From: Vibrio maerlii
GTDB taxonomy: Bacteria > Pseudomonadota > Gammaproteobacteria > Enterobacterales > Vibrionaceae
Reading direction: 5' to 3'
Length of the DNA: 64,000 nt
NCBI RefSeq assembly: GCF_003415655.1
Contig: NZ_QRHC01000015.1
Coordinates: forward strand, 28,775 to 92,774
Shown one piece after another: positions 49,501 to 55,366 of the stretch. Position 1 is the first letter of the stretch; every line of letters starts with the position of its first letter. The notes below the pieces were generated by a model that was given only the letters and a program-made list of their open reading frames with translations, ran no database searches and was not told the origin of the DNA. The position numbers and the translations under genes are program-made.

Positions 49501-52500
49501 TGATGCGCGTTGCTACATCCAACTCAACACCAGAATCCACACGAGCATTCACATTGCTTTCGATGTAGTTACCCATGAACAGACCTGAGATACCCAAAGT
49601 GCCAATACCGTAACCGGCAGAGTAACCAAGGTTAATTGCGAATAGGGTGTTATCTGCATCCACACTCAATTCGTCCGCGTAAACCTTTGCACCATTCTCT
49701 ATAACCGAATCACTGTTCATGGTGACGTTGTTAATGTAAACGCTGGCACCTGAACCATTAAGACTTTGAGAAGCACCGCTAGCAGCATAAATCTGTTTGA
49801 GAACAGGAATATTCGACGTGGTGTCCGTTAGCAGACCTACGTAGTCGACCGATTTGTTCACAGTTGAAGAGGAAACATCTAAAGCACGCACACCAATTTG
49901 TGCATTTGGGAGAAGGCTATCAACGAGAGTTTTTGAATCAACGGTTGCAAAAGGCATATTTTCAAGCGCGGTTCTTTGGTTGATTTCTACGCCACCGCCC
50001 ACTTTCGCGTCAGCATTCTGATTCGAGTTTAAGTACGCAAAGTTCAACCCAATTGAGACTTTTGCACCTGCCGCTTCAGTTTTAATCGAGTTGTCAATCA
50101 AGTATAGATTCGACTCACCGCCGAAAAGCTGATTTGGGATACTGGTGATTGAATCACCAAGTAGCTCCCAGCGCGAGGTATTAGTGTAATCTTCCGTTGC
50201 AAACTGGATGGTGTCGTCGGAACCAACGAACTTATACACAGCACCGAATAAACCAATATCAGGTTCTTTGCCATTAATTACAGGATCCCACTCGTAATCT
50301 CCTGTCCCAAACTCAATCAGATCACCATTTTTGATTTGATAATCAGTATCGATATCACCCGTACCAATCTTGGTTGGTTTTACATATTTAAACGTCGTAT
50401 CCGTGCTAATTAAGCCGGTGAGGTTTTCGGTGTGGGCATCAAGGGTGATCTTATCCAGCACATCTAGGCTTGTATCACCCACCATCAAGGCATTAGCGTT
50501 ATTTTTCAGATTACCAATAGAAACTGAAACAGCCCCACCAAATGGCACTTGGCTGAACTCGCTTTTGGTACCGGTGGAACCTTCAAGCTGCTTAGTGTTA
50601 GAGATTGAGCTTGAAACAGAGTTCACGCTCGTCAGTAATCTTGCGTCAGAAGAGGCAGTCTGTGTTAGCGAACCGCCCACTTGTATATCACTCGATTTGC
50701 CATCGATACCAATATAAGAGTTCACATTGTTCGTGTCTTCAGCATAAGCAAACGCAAGGCCTAGAGTAAACTTGGTCGGCTTTAGTCGGTCACTTGGAGA
50801 GGCTTTTTTACCTAGCCATTTTAAACCGGTTGAGGTAATAACATTTGACGCTTTTTGCTTGTACTTATCCGTGAAGTTATCAAGGATACTCGGCACACGG
50901 TCAACAATCGCTTCAGATAAAGTACCCCAAGCACCACTGACGCGACCTTGTTTGTGCTCAGCATTAACCGTTACGTCACCTAATACAAACACATCCCCTG
51001 CCAAGATAGCTTGGGTATCTCCATGTTCGATATGCACTGCAACACTTGCAGCAAGCTTACCTTTTGCACCTGCATCGCTAAGTGCCCCAACATAAGTGAA
51101 GTCGGCAGTATTTGCCGTAACATCTAGGTCGCCACCCGCTACAATGGTAGCGGTATCGGAAACTGTCACTAGTGAATCAGAATCCAGCAGACCAACAGCA
51201 ACACTTGCCGAGAAACCTTTGTAGCCAAAGAACTGATCAGCATTGACGTAAAGGTAGTTTTCGGTGTTTGACGCAACAGTGACATCACCTTCCGCTAAAA
51301 TCGTACCGTTCATCTCTACAACGGCTGAAGATTTAATACTGCCGATAGCGACAGATAGCATGAAAGCGAGAGGCTGAGAGGTAACTCGCGCAATTGAGCG
51401 AGCTTCAATCACAATGTCATCGCCCTTAATGATAGCGCCTTCAGCGATCGTGATGCTGGTGCTGACCTCTGAGCGAGAGTAACCAAAAAACAGACTTGTG
51501 TTCTCCAGTTCGTTTTTAAAGTCATCGATACTCGGTACATTGCTATCTATAGGTTCACCACCATAGTTCACGGGACTATCAGGGTTAGTTTCCGCCATCG
51601 CAATAATTTCGATGTCTCTACCCTGAATCGTGGCATTACCGATCGTGATGCTTGCTCCTACATTGTCGTAGTTGTAGAAACCCAAGCCCTTAATCACGTT
51701 GCGCGCATCAGAAGCAAACAGGCGAATATCCCCACCACTTGCTAATGTGTCACCTTGAGCAGAAATAGTGACACCGTCACTCACCTCAACATGACGAGCG
51801 TAGAATTCAATGTTACCCGCACTATCACCATTGAGGCCATCAGTAACCATATCGGCATTTACAATGATTTTATTATCACCTGCTCGAAATTTCAGAGACT
51901 GACCTTCAATAGTGATCGCACTACCAATCGTCAAGTCACCACTCGACTCTGTAACCAAAGAGTAATTACTACCCGTCACGCTTGAGTAGTCGAAATCAGT
52001 CACATCAAACGTACTCGAACCGCCATAGAAAACAATATCGTTTGATGTCGCACTGTCGTTAACCGTGACATCTACGCTATCTGTAGCTGTATCGCTACGC
52101 AAAGAAACATCTAATCGAAACTCGTTATAACCACTACCACCCACTAGGTCAGCGTTAGTTTGTCCAGCATCCAGGACCACGTCGATAGTTGCATCAGTTG
52201 CGTCTAGCTTAGTCGCTCCGGAAGTGGCTAGAACTTCAGCTTTATCGACACCAGATAGCGTCAGTGACTTGTCTGCCTCTGCGTTGGAATCCGCAGTATC
52301 TTTCCATGTTATCGCGCTGTCAGACAGTGAGACCTCATCATGAACTGAGGTGCTTTCAGTACTAATCACATCGTATCCAGTCCCACCGATTACGCTGATA
52401 TCATCGCTATCGACATAGAATTGGTCGGCACCTTGGGAACCAGTAAATGTATCGGAACCGCCGTTACCGCGCTGGGTAGTAAGCTGCACAGAGGCCACTA

Positions 52501-55210
52501 AACTCATAGTGACACCGGTAGCAACAGTATTCGATACCGATGCAGCATCTAAGCCTAAAACTGCGAGAATGGAGTCATCACTACCTGCGACACCAAAAGA
52601 AGATATTCCAGAAATTGAAAGCTTGGCATCAACCTGATCAAACTGGGCCTGCATAGCGCCCGTTTCACGGTCATCGGCGGCATTAATTAAGGCAATAAGC
52701 TCTTCAAGCGTTGTTGCTCCCTGAACATCGATATCAATAACTGCTGAATCATCATCCAAGGTAAAGCGTAAAATGTGCTCTGTTAACTCTTCCCATCCTT
52801 CGACCAATGCTAAGCTAGTCGATTCAGACACACCGTAAAAGTCACTCGCATCAAAGATATCATTTCCAGCAGAACCAATAAGCTCAGCAGTTTCAATGCC
52901 GTCTAATCCAATTAAGATACTGCCACCGATTTCAAGTTGGTGGTTATCCAGATCAAACGTCAATCCACCGCTGAGATCAGAGCTCATATCGCTTAAAAGC
53001 GTATCTTCACCTTCACCACCAATGATAAAGTCGTTTGAGTTACCCGATACGTAAATAAAGTCATTTCCATCGCCAGCATCAATTGTGTTGACACCTTTCG
53101 CACCACGAATGGTATCGATGCCTGCTTGAGTGGAAATCTCAGCGTTTCCATCAAATGCCGACAGGTCAACATCATCTGCACCAAAGCCGCCCTCAATCTC
53201 GATATAATCTTCAGTACCAAAATCAATCAATGTGTCAACGACAGTCTCTCCTTCCTGCGACAGCAAAGCAGTTACATCGTTTAAGCTGGTTGTGACATTG
53301 GTAAGAATCGCTTGTCCTGCATATAAGCCAGCAAATTCAATCGTAAAACCATCAGTCGTATCAAGAACGATGATCTGACCGTAATTCAGGTTCAGTGCTT
53401 TCTCTATCGCACGCGAGAAATCACGAGTAGAAGCATCCCAATCGATTTCTTCAGTCGTATAGCTATTGCCATCAAGATAATTAAACGTGAGGGTATAACC
53501 TGTTCCTGTCTTTGAATTAGGCAGCGTCACTGTCACCAGTTCATTCGCGCCATGAGAAAGATCGAGTTTGTAGTTGAGTCCAGAAACTGCAATATGAGCG
53601 CGACCAGAAAATTCTTCTTGTAGGCGATCAACGCCATCTCCCGCTGTAATGCTATCAGTACCTTTGAGCCCAATTAGAACATCACCATAGTCAGAGGCAA
53701 CGAGGGTGTCATCTAGATCTGTCCCCTCTAACGTAATATCATAATCATCAGACGCATTTGCATCTAAGGTATAACCCTCAGTGTCAGTATCCTTCTGAAC
53801 CGCTTTCAGATACACCGCTTTTATGTTGGCATAAGTATCTGTTTCATCGCTTGAACCATCACCATCTAGGTCAACACCTAGCGTAGCGCCCGATAGGTAC
53901 ATATCTGCAGAGCGAGCCGCGATAACCTCGTTATCACCACCATTACCTGTGATAGTGTCATCACCCGCTCCCCCGACAAATACATCGTCTTCCGAGCCAC
54001 CAATTAATACGTCATCCCCGTCGCCACCCACAAGGTATGCAGACACGTCAATCGTAGAGAAATCAAAATAGTTATCACCAGTTCCGCCTTCAGCAGAGAG
54101 CAGATCGACGTCCACTAAGGTAATGGTTTGATCAGCCGTATTAGTGAAGGTAGTACCGTCCCAATTACCGCCTTGATAGGTAAAGTCCTCACCGGCTTTA
54201 TCCACGCTTACGGTAATATCGACACCTGTTGACCCGGTATCACGGAACACAACAGAATCACCACCACCTGCACCATCGACACTGTCTCCAAACCCTACGA
54301 CGAACAGGTTATTGTTGGTATCGCCAGCCAATACATCATTGAATGATGAGCCGATGATAGTATTGAAACCACTAACACTGTCGAATCCCGTTGCCGAGCT
54401 ATTTTCAAGGTCAACGGTCACTCCTTCGGTGTATTGGCTGTAATCAAGATAGTCGGTACTACTACCATGGATTTCATCGAAGCCAGTAAAGGTAACTTGA
54501 GTCGAAGACGCACTATCGACAATGGTTCCTAACTGACTTTCTAGCGTCGATAAAACGCCATCACCTTCATCTGTTATCTGCCAGTTGTAGCTGTTATTTA
54601 TCGCAGAAAGCACATGTTGTGATTCATCGGTATTGGTCACCTCAAGCGCTTCAGCATTTAAGAACTCAACGATTCCATTTGTACCCATGGAGCCAGAGTT
54701 GTCACCACTAATTTGCCAGTGACTCTCTGTCACTGCGGAATCTGCAGCAATGGTATCTGTGCCTTGTGCGCCATCAAACTGGACAATGAAGCTGCGCTCA
54801 CCAAGGTCGAGAAAAGATTGATCAACGGTAAATGTGTCATCACTGTCTGTGCCGGTAACAGTGATGATGCTGCCGTCAGCGATGCCCGTCAGAGCGCGCT
54901 CGCCTAATACAGCGCCGTTGTCATTGTTGTTGATAAGTTGGATATATTGCTCGTTGGCTTTTTCAACCACTTGCAATGTCACATCATTTTGTCCATCCAC
55001 CAAGACGGCCATCGGATCAGCTGACAAGAGCAAGCGTGGCTCTAGTTGCTCAATAGCAAACAGGTGGTTTTTAACAGGGGAAAGCTTCCACTTATCTCTT
55101 TGGATGGCTCGGTTGATCCCTGCCATCAAAGTAGAGAGTTGAGGATGAAGATTTTGTTCACCCTTTGAACGCTTCTTCGATGACGTTGTGGTGTCCAGTT
55201 GTGTATCCAT
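31547..55210 (-). CDS. giant LEPR-xLL surface protein, 7,887 residues
   Basis: The start at 55210 (MDTQLDTTTSS) follows an AAAGG site; the open frame reaches 55276. There is no Sec signal peptide: a basic, hydrophilic N-terminus leads to FAIEQLEPRLLLSADP (LEPR at 56-59), the LEPR-xLL motif of large exported proteins. Then, roughly: early Ca-type repeats (~390-420, GGDGDDVLIGG), long Gly/Ala/Ser beta-strand repeats (~1,250-3,600) including super-repeats, haemagglutinin-like beta-helix (~4,000-5,800), Ca-type repeats (~5,850-6,150), Calx-beta-like segments (~6,150-6,550: VVEGGSSITYDVRLTTQP), and RTX-type repeats (~6,700-7,670). An acidic tail with a Cys pair (CDPETTEC) ends in VKAAVAGLGGWMVM plus a basic end. 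It is probably a secreted or surface adhesin exported by the linked genes. Confidence 0.95.
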   Translation of the reverse strand: MDTQLDTTTSSKKRSKGEQNLHPQLSTLMAGINRAIQRDKWKLSPVKNHLFAIEQLEPRLLLSADPMAVLVDGQNDVTLQVVEKANEQYIQLINNNDNGAVLGERALTGIADGSIITVTGTDSDDTFTVDQSFLDLGERSFIVQFDGAQGTDTIAADSAVTESHWQISGDNSGSMGTNGIVEFLNAEALEVTNTDESQHVLSAINNSYNWQITDEGDGVLSTLESQLGTIVDSASSTQVTFTGFDEIHGSSTDYLDYSQYTEGVTVDLENSSATGFDSVSGFNTIIGSSFNDVLAGDTNNNLFVVGFGDSVDGAGGGDSVVFRDTGSTGVDITVSVDKAGEDFTYQGGNWDGTTFTNTADQTITLVDVDLLSAEGGTGDNYFDFSTIDVSAYLVGGDGDDVLIGGSEDDVFVGGAGDDTITGNGGDNEVIAARSADMYLSGATLGVDLDGDGSSDETDTYANIKAVYLKAVQKDTDTEGYTLDANASDDYDITLEGTDLDDTLVASDYGDVLIGLKGTDSITAGDGVDRLQEEFSGRAHIAVSGLNYKLDLSHGANELVTVTLPNSKTGTGYTLTFNYLDGNSYTTEEIDWDASTRDFSRAIEKALNLNYGQIIVLDTTDGFTIEFAGLYAGQAILTNVTTSLNDVTALLSQEGETVVDTLIDFGTEDYIEIEGGFGADDVDLSAFDGNAEISTQAGIDTIRGAKGVNTIDAGDGNDFIYVSGNSNDFIIGGEGEDTLLSDMSSDLSGGLTFDLDNHQLEIGGSILIGLDGIETAELIGSAGNDIFDASDFYGVSESTSLALVEGWEELTEHILRFTLDDDSAVIDIDVQGATTLEELIALINAADDRETGAMQAQFDQVDAKLSISGISSFGVAGSDDSILAVLGLDAASVSNTVATGVTMSLVASVQLTTQRGNGGSDTFTGSQGADQFYVDSDDISVIGGTGYDVISTESTSVHDEVSLSDSAITWKDTADSNAEADKSLTLSGVDKAEVLATSGATKLDATDATIDVVLDAGQTNADLVGGSGYNEFRLDVSLRSDTATDSVDVTVNDSATSNDIVFYGGSSTFDVTDFDYSSVTGSNYSLVTESSGDLTIGSAITIEGQSLKFRAGDNKIIVNADMVTDGLNGDSAGNIEFYARHVEVSDGVTISAQGDTLASGGDIRLFASDARNVIKGLGFYNYDNVGASITIGNATIQGRDIEIIAMAETNPDSPVNYGGEPIDSNVPSIDDFKNELENTSLFFGYSRSEVSTSITIAEGAIIKGDDIVIEARSIARVTSQPLAFMLSVAIGSIKSSAVVEMNGTILAEGDVTVASNTENYLYVNADQFFGYKGFSASVAVGLLDSDSLVTVSDTATIVAGGDLDVTANTADFTYVGALSDAGAKGKLAASVAVHIEHGDTQAILAGDVFVLGDVTVNAEHKQGRVSGAWGTLSEAIVDRVPSILDNFTDKYKQKASNVITSTGLKWLGKKASPSDRLKPTKFTLGLAFAYAEDTNNVNSYIGIDGKSSDIQVGGSLTQTASSDARLLTSVNSVSSSISNTKQLEGSTGTKSEFSQVPFGGAVSVSIGNLKNNANALMVGDTSLDVLDKITLDAHTENLTGLISTDTTFKYVKPTKIGTGDIDTDYQIKNGDLIEFGTGDYEWDPVINGKEPDIGLFGAVYKFVGSDDTIQFATEDYTNTSRWELLGDSITSIPNQLFGGESNLYLIDNSIKTEAAGAKVSIGLNFAYLNSNQNADAKVGGGVEINQRTALENMPFATVDSKTLVDSLLPNAQIGVRALDVSSSTVNKSVDYVGLLTDTTSNIPVLKQIYAASGASQSLNGSGASVYINNVTMNSDSVIENGAKVYADELSVDADNTLFAINLGYSAGYGIGTLGISGLFMGNYIESNVNARVDSGVELDVATRINNLGGVEKLSVTANNQVDILTVAGGGASGGAIGVGASAIMNDVTKVTKAQIGNSDALSRSGDVDVNGDAKVSASSDGFVFGTAMSAAWATGKVAPSGGEEPETANSEYGISVSGAFIFNKADHTTEASVNNLNSFNADALTLEATENSLVLAFPISYASSEANSFALAAAGIGLRNDVEFDIDAGMKAINTLTLDSLSINAVNNSTVVTASISAALSGIAETSGSQNSSSIAITGNVSINNVTNDVDAFLSDITTATINSKNSDGFAADIKAKDESDIYAIALGVAYAGNGTVGVTYAENNIVSDIDALVNNSDITAATGKIRQRAISEADILSVAIGAGVSKDTAANFNTQVGVSVAAAVSYNKVRMNTRSKVVDSTITLPSEDLDSARLDVKANNEADIIAVVVAPSVGLQSGSSTTVTLSGSGAYVQNEVYGDTIAQIDDSTIVQETTANAASDAENGVFVSAVADGDISSSVVSASFAYAGATTGTGVSGGIGIAIAENKIGDSNGEANKISALITDTDIDVSGTVDTFAESKQEITSVVVGASVALAKSTSGSAGALSGVGADTNNSVMIDTTSEISATQADKTIKADSVAVKAKDTGTITSAVVGASIAGGYSPASGSGALSIGVALAENDINNDTNATINNVALGASDDRVGSVDVVATTNSTITATSVAASFAVSYSTSGSISVSGAGANAINTIKGETNATLSNSEVYSSDDILVTATNTSKINAEVAAVSVSGAGGNGGGLGISIGAAVTENYIGDSGSRLGVSASIIESEFDATGDVTVSATADLDVDSGVGAGSMAIAGGSGGGIAGSGSGVSATNSIYANVDAYVDNTSNSDQIKAADLTVTASNTSDIDSDAGAASIAAGFGSGGGIAGTIGVALARNEVDNNTRAYVSGADVELTGALDIDASADNTIESTSVAASVAVAFGSGGGFAVSGAGANSINSISGDTMAYISDADVKDANSVAVTAENISDITAQVAAVSVAGGGGSGGGVGVSIGAAVSENEIGTENDRLTVASYIEDSSVTTTGGLSLTATGNMTIYAGVGAGGMAIAGGAGGGISGAGSGVVATNDVYAAIDAYIDNTGASSAVIDAALIDINSSSTSSIEANLGSASLAIAGGSGGGISVNIGLSIAENLVDVNTSAYIKEAKSVDSTGAITLDAIADNDIDTVSVAATSSIAGGAGGGISIGGAGAEAVNNIYGETQSYIQGSQIDSASSVSVNAKDTSDIDAEVVAASLSGAGGAGGGVGIALGAALASNNIGSSNSRQGVRSFVKNSGITTSGDLSIDATGKMTIDAGVGAGSMALSGGAGGGLSGAGAGASTTNSVYTDVETYIDNSSASSKVIDSASLTLDADNTNKITATTASASLAAGFGAGGGVAGTVSVALAENTVDANTASYIADVNEISTGDVSVTADTDNTIKATSVAASVSAAGGAGGGLALSGAGAETVNYIYGDTTAYIEDTTIGASDNKVGAVEVLAVNTSSIEATIASVAAAGAGGAAGGVGVSLGGSVAVNEIGDDTNKVAVSSYIDNSAIYASGTLEVDSSLDMTIDAGVGAGSAAATGGAAGVAVAGAAVRVENYVYAEVDSYIEDSSYIGATDISVTSSSTSDIDATAATATLTVNLAPAGVAISLSATRVINDVEVSLNSDIRNSTLDASGDFTVTASSTDDVYTMGVATSVSAGLGFAGAGVFVETTVTGDIGVSMTDSDITADGEGSVKALANAKQKSEGYGISAGFIAAGVVFADSETDVDTILLMSATDYRGGDLTMVAKATEDNYVLAVAGSGGLAAGAGVGADTKSTSTTKVEVDDESSITLGESSGAGVLDVKAEHLTKFDAKVVVASGGLLSGSGAEIDHDITADVNVILGDGSSDSDNLEITALDINTDAINRAYKNEGGKIQAVAVGLASAAGADSRTVLDMATTIDVGDDADLTAWGTGDDDGISLNALNDLDITDKVILNASGALAGTGATVKITDDELLAQVRIGKNAILESVGDLQLSARGQGTVVGNVEADSSGAISVSVTNANVNITPENIVLIDEGADITAYGDVNLSTGTDTDFNRDDYKIHALIDSFSDSVIPIDDAGAYATLTQTNTITVASGAHVKTARQMNLHAERFGFADMDAQTKTVNWASALGGTANLGGDVTSGATGSVYNYGTLETGIRRDQSIEFISLNNDGTVNEVVKTDGVTYSTSIEALSSSLFEDLDYAQEQLSIFNDGKSSDTDIEAFYKSEIDRIQQLLLEKGLMDVSAGGEYFPVELSTSVITIDDIHAEAGRVDIRASADEGYAGYIIAPGDASVTIINHTLASLVVNDITIPQENGGVYLNGERQDAGVDNQPLISIVNDVDLDKELAELQSQYPDNNAILTWPSITVNGDVTNRSGTLELKSLSGEGSNTLGKGDINIYADIDVENQVVMTGGSTVISLPPGSTYSVDGSEYAKWNSEIGNNGLNEATDSQVDDLIGRTITGPSIYADNISITAEYININGKIQSGKESFVLDIDESMEDTIQDLKDSGATGLIRLDVGSEDFSVFYDATNDQIVVGDMRVSGGYIELNGHILNTNENSEIELLGGYAEIEVNNNTDLDIKILGLDASQRGKGTLILRDKAQANSSGEALVTTYIKDETGVSVTTEYAEGSSKSTSSGSDSMEYLPKEGWRYSWSMGQERFDRRYTTEATSSWLGIDAFAKDPNDVVFDGDPEPLGDPTLRGEGAYFEFVPLDKNKDYTFDTNDITLSSETSLVKKWTKSTWWGKKTYYAKFVNESKVRTESIHSIKADYGVNITFTGLEAGAIDITSTNGGDVIVQGAISNSEGTTTINTNAKVYTQSNGSVGGKDIVITASKIGGVAITNVDGSIDAATNALRTNLTNDADGGITARTFGGRINIVEIDGPLVVNNISSASIYDSLRDTGGKVYLSAVGGIEGESGTSGVVRGGIIHLNSEAHVGSSSQALTIDSGVFNTDSVTVLAVNDIYLTELDGDFLAKEISSESGDVTITVSKGSLQDANTSAIRDERTYEELSTGLWVNLGLIEGSDSAQDKIDDVVEAYITARELEYSTYWNIRNGQFEGDYDVSDVATISEGEETYYREVYQAQGEEQGLSGTELETFVDDAITTLNNKRNAEYHSLHATYGQEAYDIEYEYTLSDDKRAELEGSVHVWTEDELLNLISGSLLKPITNTQASIEDANISAGGDITIVTQNDIGSATGAVEIDLDGDYTDDERVQLAAAERNDVYFLLEERAQNVTVDVEESDSGDSLVRDSGSWIDDGFVAGMQIRIAGDSSNANDEGSFYEVATVTDSTMTLTSTDLSVEINVTLDVAAISSTPDLITLINDNDANWADVGLVQDGYVQVGSETYQIVRMSGLVIDLEEVDPSVVSSAVTTLSNSDYRTANVTKIVIDQREDIDVLVAGTISATASGNVYLGSEQSMEIDSISGENVRIKSKQSLTDGTGSSASVYAGSTLILEAGSGAIGSSSNRFNIDLDSDATLTARAQQDIYITEVDSNLNVATIYSSGGTVDLLALNGSIVDAFNHDYENIRAVNIVLTSNIGSIGEIGNLLDINLIGGTFTATALNDIRVNETEQNLDIDKVESTNGDVELIAHLAILDALNDVEADVIANSIALTARLDTVGQIGNDLDIDTGSAEGDNLTLSSANNAHITETTGDLYLNTIQTGAAAIAFIAAPAGRILNDNSSGNNVTSGMAYLFAAKDIGESDNAITTEVGNIQGQSTAGSTYIENTGALSVGGVVNGLPNGLLAGGDVNIVTRSPITITENITAVGDINLISTDNSADDNITVVNGVTLETQSNININSGDGFILEAGAVLDADMSVNIDVDKGDTGNSDAQGAVSEVHGSINAGTTINFLGGDDEDSLTITGSLQAQTITINMAESDDYVMVDAASLVGDVYVNMGSGDDEIIVNQLHSRDDALVLDGQGGTDSYIINRTGSDADYTIDVSDSGAKNDGADVLEINGLAQADTFLLRAHFVAAMHDDGNGGYGDTVERINYDSSINARLIINGLDGADSFYSDDTSTIVTLDGGAGNDSFQVGQLYGSERTLSAGTVAAGDEIETTETTLGYLSRGNSLPMVIYGGDGEDSIKVYSNKAVTKLYGEAGDDSFVVRAFLLADSGLINNSVDVELFGGEGEDTIEYSINAALKIDGGAGNDRVVVLGTEGDDNFMITEDGIFGAGLNIGYTGVEFAEVDGLEGDDTFYVLSTNEDVETTIIGGLGADQFNVASDVTKPIVSYAVEGRSSFINHSVFSEDEAFNGIFVEGISLNVASQDNGAVGVDKQTLVVDESGVTDSYELSLNVDQPTVATVAYVTVSAARASSSDKDSTNGEAASILVSLDGINYYESLVVTYDSTSNWDDNTTIYVKATDDSAMEGARDYVISHSVTSDNPEFDNLDIANVEVQVYDNDQADLIVLPQQGEQVVEGGSSITYDVRLTTQPEAGEVVTVSIAEIIGQGAAAQLSLANAELTFDSSDWNQVKSFTVTALDDLDVENVYQAGVSISTSSSLNSSDYNQLDSVEQMVAVVDNDSGAVIIEQTDGSTLVSETQTDEYTIVLSKAPTAPVTVNLLNDGQTLFSSADSRFNALDNTVTFDATNWDQPITISLAVNPDYQEQEGQPVQNPPLQPHTLTGINGKLVIEGGSSSGKDRALSVAVMLPTETDSELPVKDIEINESQQTDELNIFNDGSVESDNGILTGSSLTGLGMGEGIEYSDIEVVELFLGQGDDSLTVEGTAAGSITVVHGGGGNDTLSVTGSDAASALILFGETGQNGWSYDATSDEKTDKAREFANPGNDIIDASGAGGSVVIYGGAGNDQITGSQYGDHLAGGSGNDTINGLGGTDHIYGDAGFNVDTSTRLDLTTQMLTVVNDANTQTDNLETSDDLTVGNDIINAGEGDDIVIADKGVINQAANTNRILSSTLNDVLSVSNTGFTLGGSDTVVGNEGNDMILGGQGQDYLYGGNGAQGSTIIGDDADTILGDMGTITLDSGIVVLVASSDTSLGDADEIYAQEDNDIVIAGAGSDLVKGSTGNDSILGDFGEVDLRNGTAVLKTEEGDQNAFGDDTIHAGSGNDRVLGGLGSDVIKSASGNTHVVADNGSLNYNAQEILVSAQTSDVSLGGNDTLTLGSGDNTVLAGNGEDTITTENGVDHIISDNGLLTYDDQGVLVQAMSQSHSEGGDDTIVTGNGNKLIISGYGNDSVTTASGDDTIVGDNGQVDLVAGVVRSIRSTDMDDSTAGNDTIVVGTGNDRVIAGLGSNIDAQPAEWVDGVLEKEATDAIVAGDSIESASGNTHVLADNGVLSYNAQGVLIEAVTTEESLGGDDDVTLGNGNNVVLGGQGNDTITTSEGIDHIFGDNGQFTYDDAGVMTQALSTSLINGGNDVIDAGNGGNIVVAGNGNDQVTTGAGNDIVIGDNGQIDLVDGVIRVMQSTDEDETTTGSDIITLGTGNDKVIAGLGSDIVTSTSGDTHVLADNGVLSYNAQGILIEAVTTEDNLGGSDVVVLGFGDNKVIAGEGSDNITTVGGDDHIIGDNGQLLYDDQGVITNAKTKSLALGGADAISAGDGENIVLAGFGSDSISTGAGQDTVVGDNGEVRFVDGARRQVFSTDTTNATGGSDVISVGAGQDQVIAGVGSDNVTNQSGETIVIGDDGVIFSDAAGRYVGVRTGDTTIGGNDTLTGGSDRDILFGGFGSDRLDGGAGNDILGGDGSQVTRSVLSVNEDTIIFESVDLFVGGDDTLLGGAGQDQMQGHFGSDLFFANFSEDVLVGEYGRFTFVDSESESTPASIISLAQGNLDLIRRTQSGLFGGYAKQVYAESNLGQAARSRTAVTTVFDLSADQAFANLSPIFQANGSGGSEGADFVIPTDPTAAGFETLPEDGEEVSEEVINEEGAETKAAEPTVVPLEVQGEQSEGEPTQEPQEECDPETTECKVEEEVEEQEAPADTSSSNIDVKAAVAGLGGWMVMRADSKATPKGRKQS
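32200..35080. repeat. RTX-type tandem super-repeats, C-terminal part of giant gene
   Basis: Blocks containing VLADNGVLSYNAQG and several GGxGxD-type nonapeptides recur. Equivalent positions at 33072, 33597 and 34197 are 525 and 600 bases apart (175 and 200 residues). The longer copy has about 25 extra residues (around 33,640-33,720: AEWVDGVLEKEATDA). Aspartate-rich turns suggest Ca-dependent folding. Confidence 0.85.
44480..47850. repeat. ~760-bp in-frame super-repeats, central part of giant gene
   Basis: The element G-V-G-A-G-S-M-A recurs at 47081, 46325, 45563 and (as GSAAA) 44792, giving periods of 756, 762 and 771 bases, all multiples of three (252, 254, 257 residues). Each unit has four ~62-residue sub-repeats of form GSGGG-x-A/G-x-S-G, N-x-I/V, T-x-A-Y-I, then V-T-A/D. 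A partial fifth copy precedes. The pattern suggests stacked beta-strands. Confidence 0.85.
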
Positions 55211-55282
55211 AACATTTACCTTTTTCGGGCATTTGGCACTAAATAACCCTACACTTCCTATGCCTTTTGCTACCACTTAAAG

Positions 55283-55312
55283 CAAAAACGCACAGCTCGA
55301 CCGAAGCTGTGC
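55283..55312 (-). terminator. intrinsic terminator between sapC-like gene and giant gene
   Basis: GCACAGCT (55290-55297) pairs with AGCTGTGC (55305-55312) around CGACCGA. Read on the minus strand it is followed by GTTTTTG. It lies about 55 bases past the SapC-family stop and 73 bases before the giant start, so the giant gene has its own promoter or depends on read-through. Confidence 0.8.
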
Positions 55313-55366
55313 ATGTTCTATTTCTTTCTAGTAGCCCATAGCCCTGGGCTACCAAATTGTTCACGA

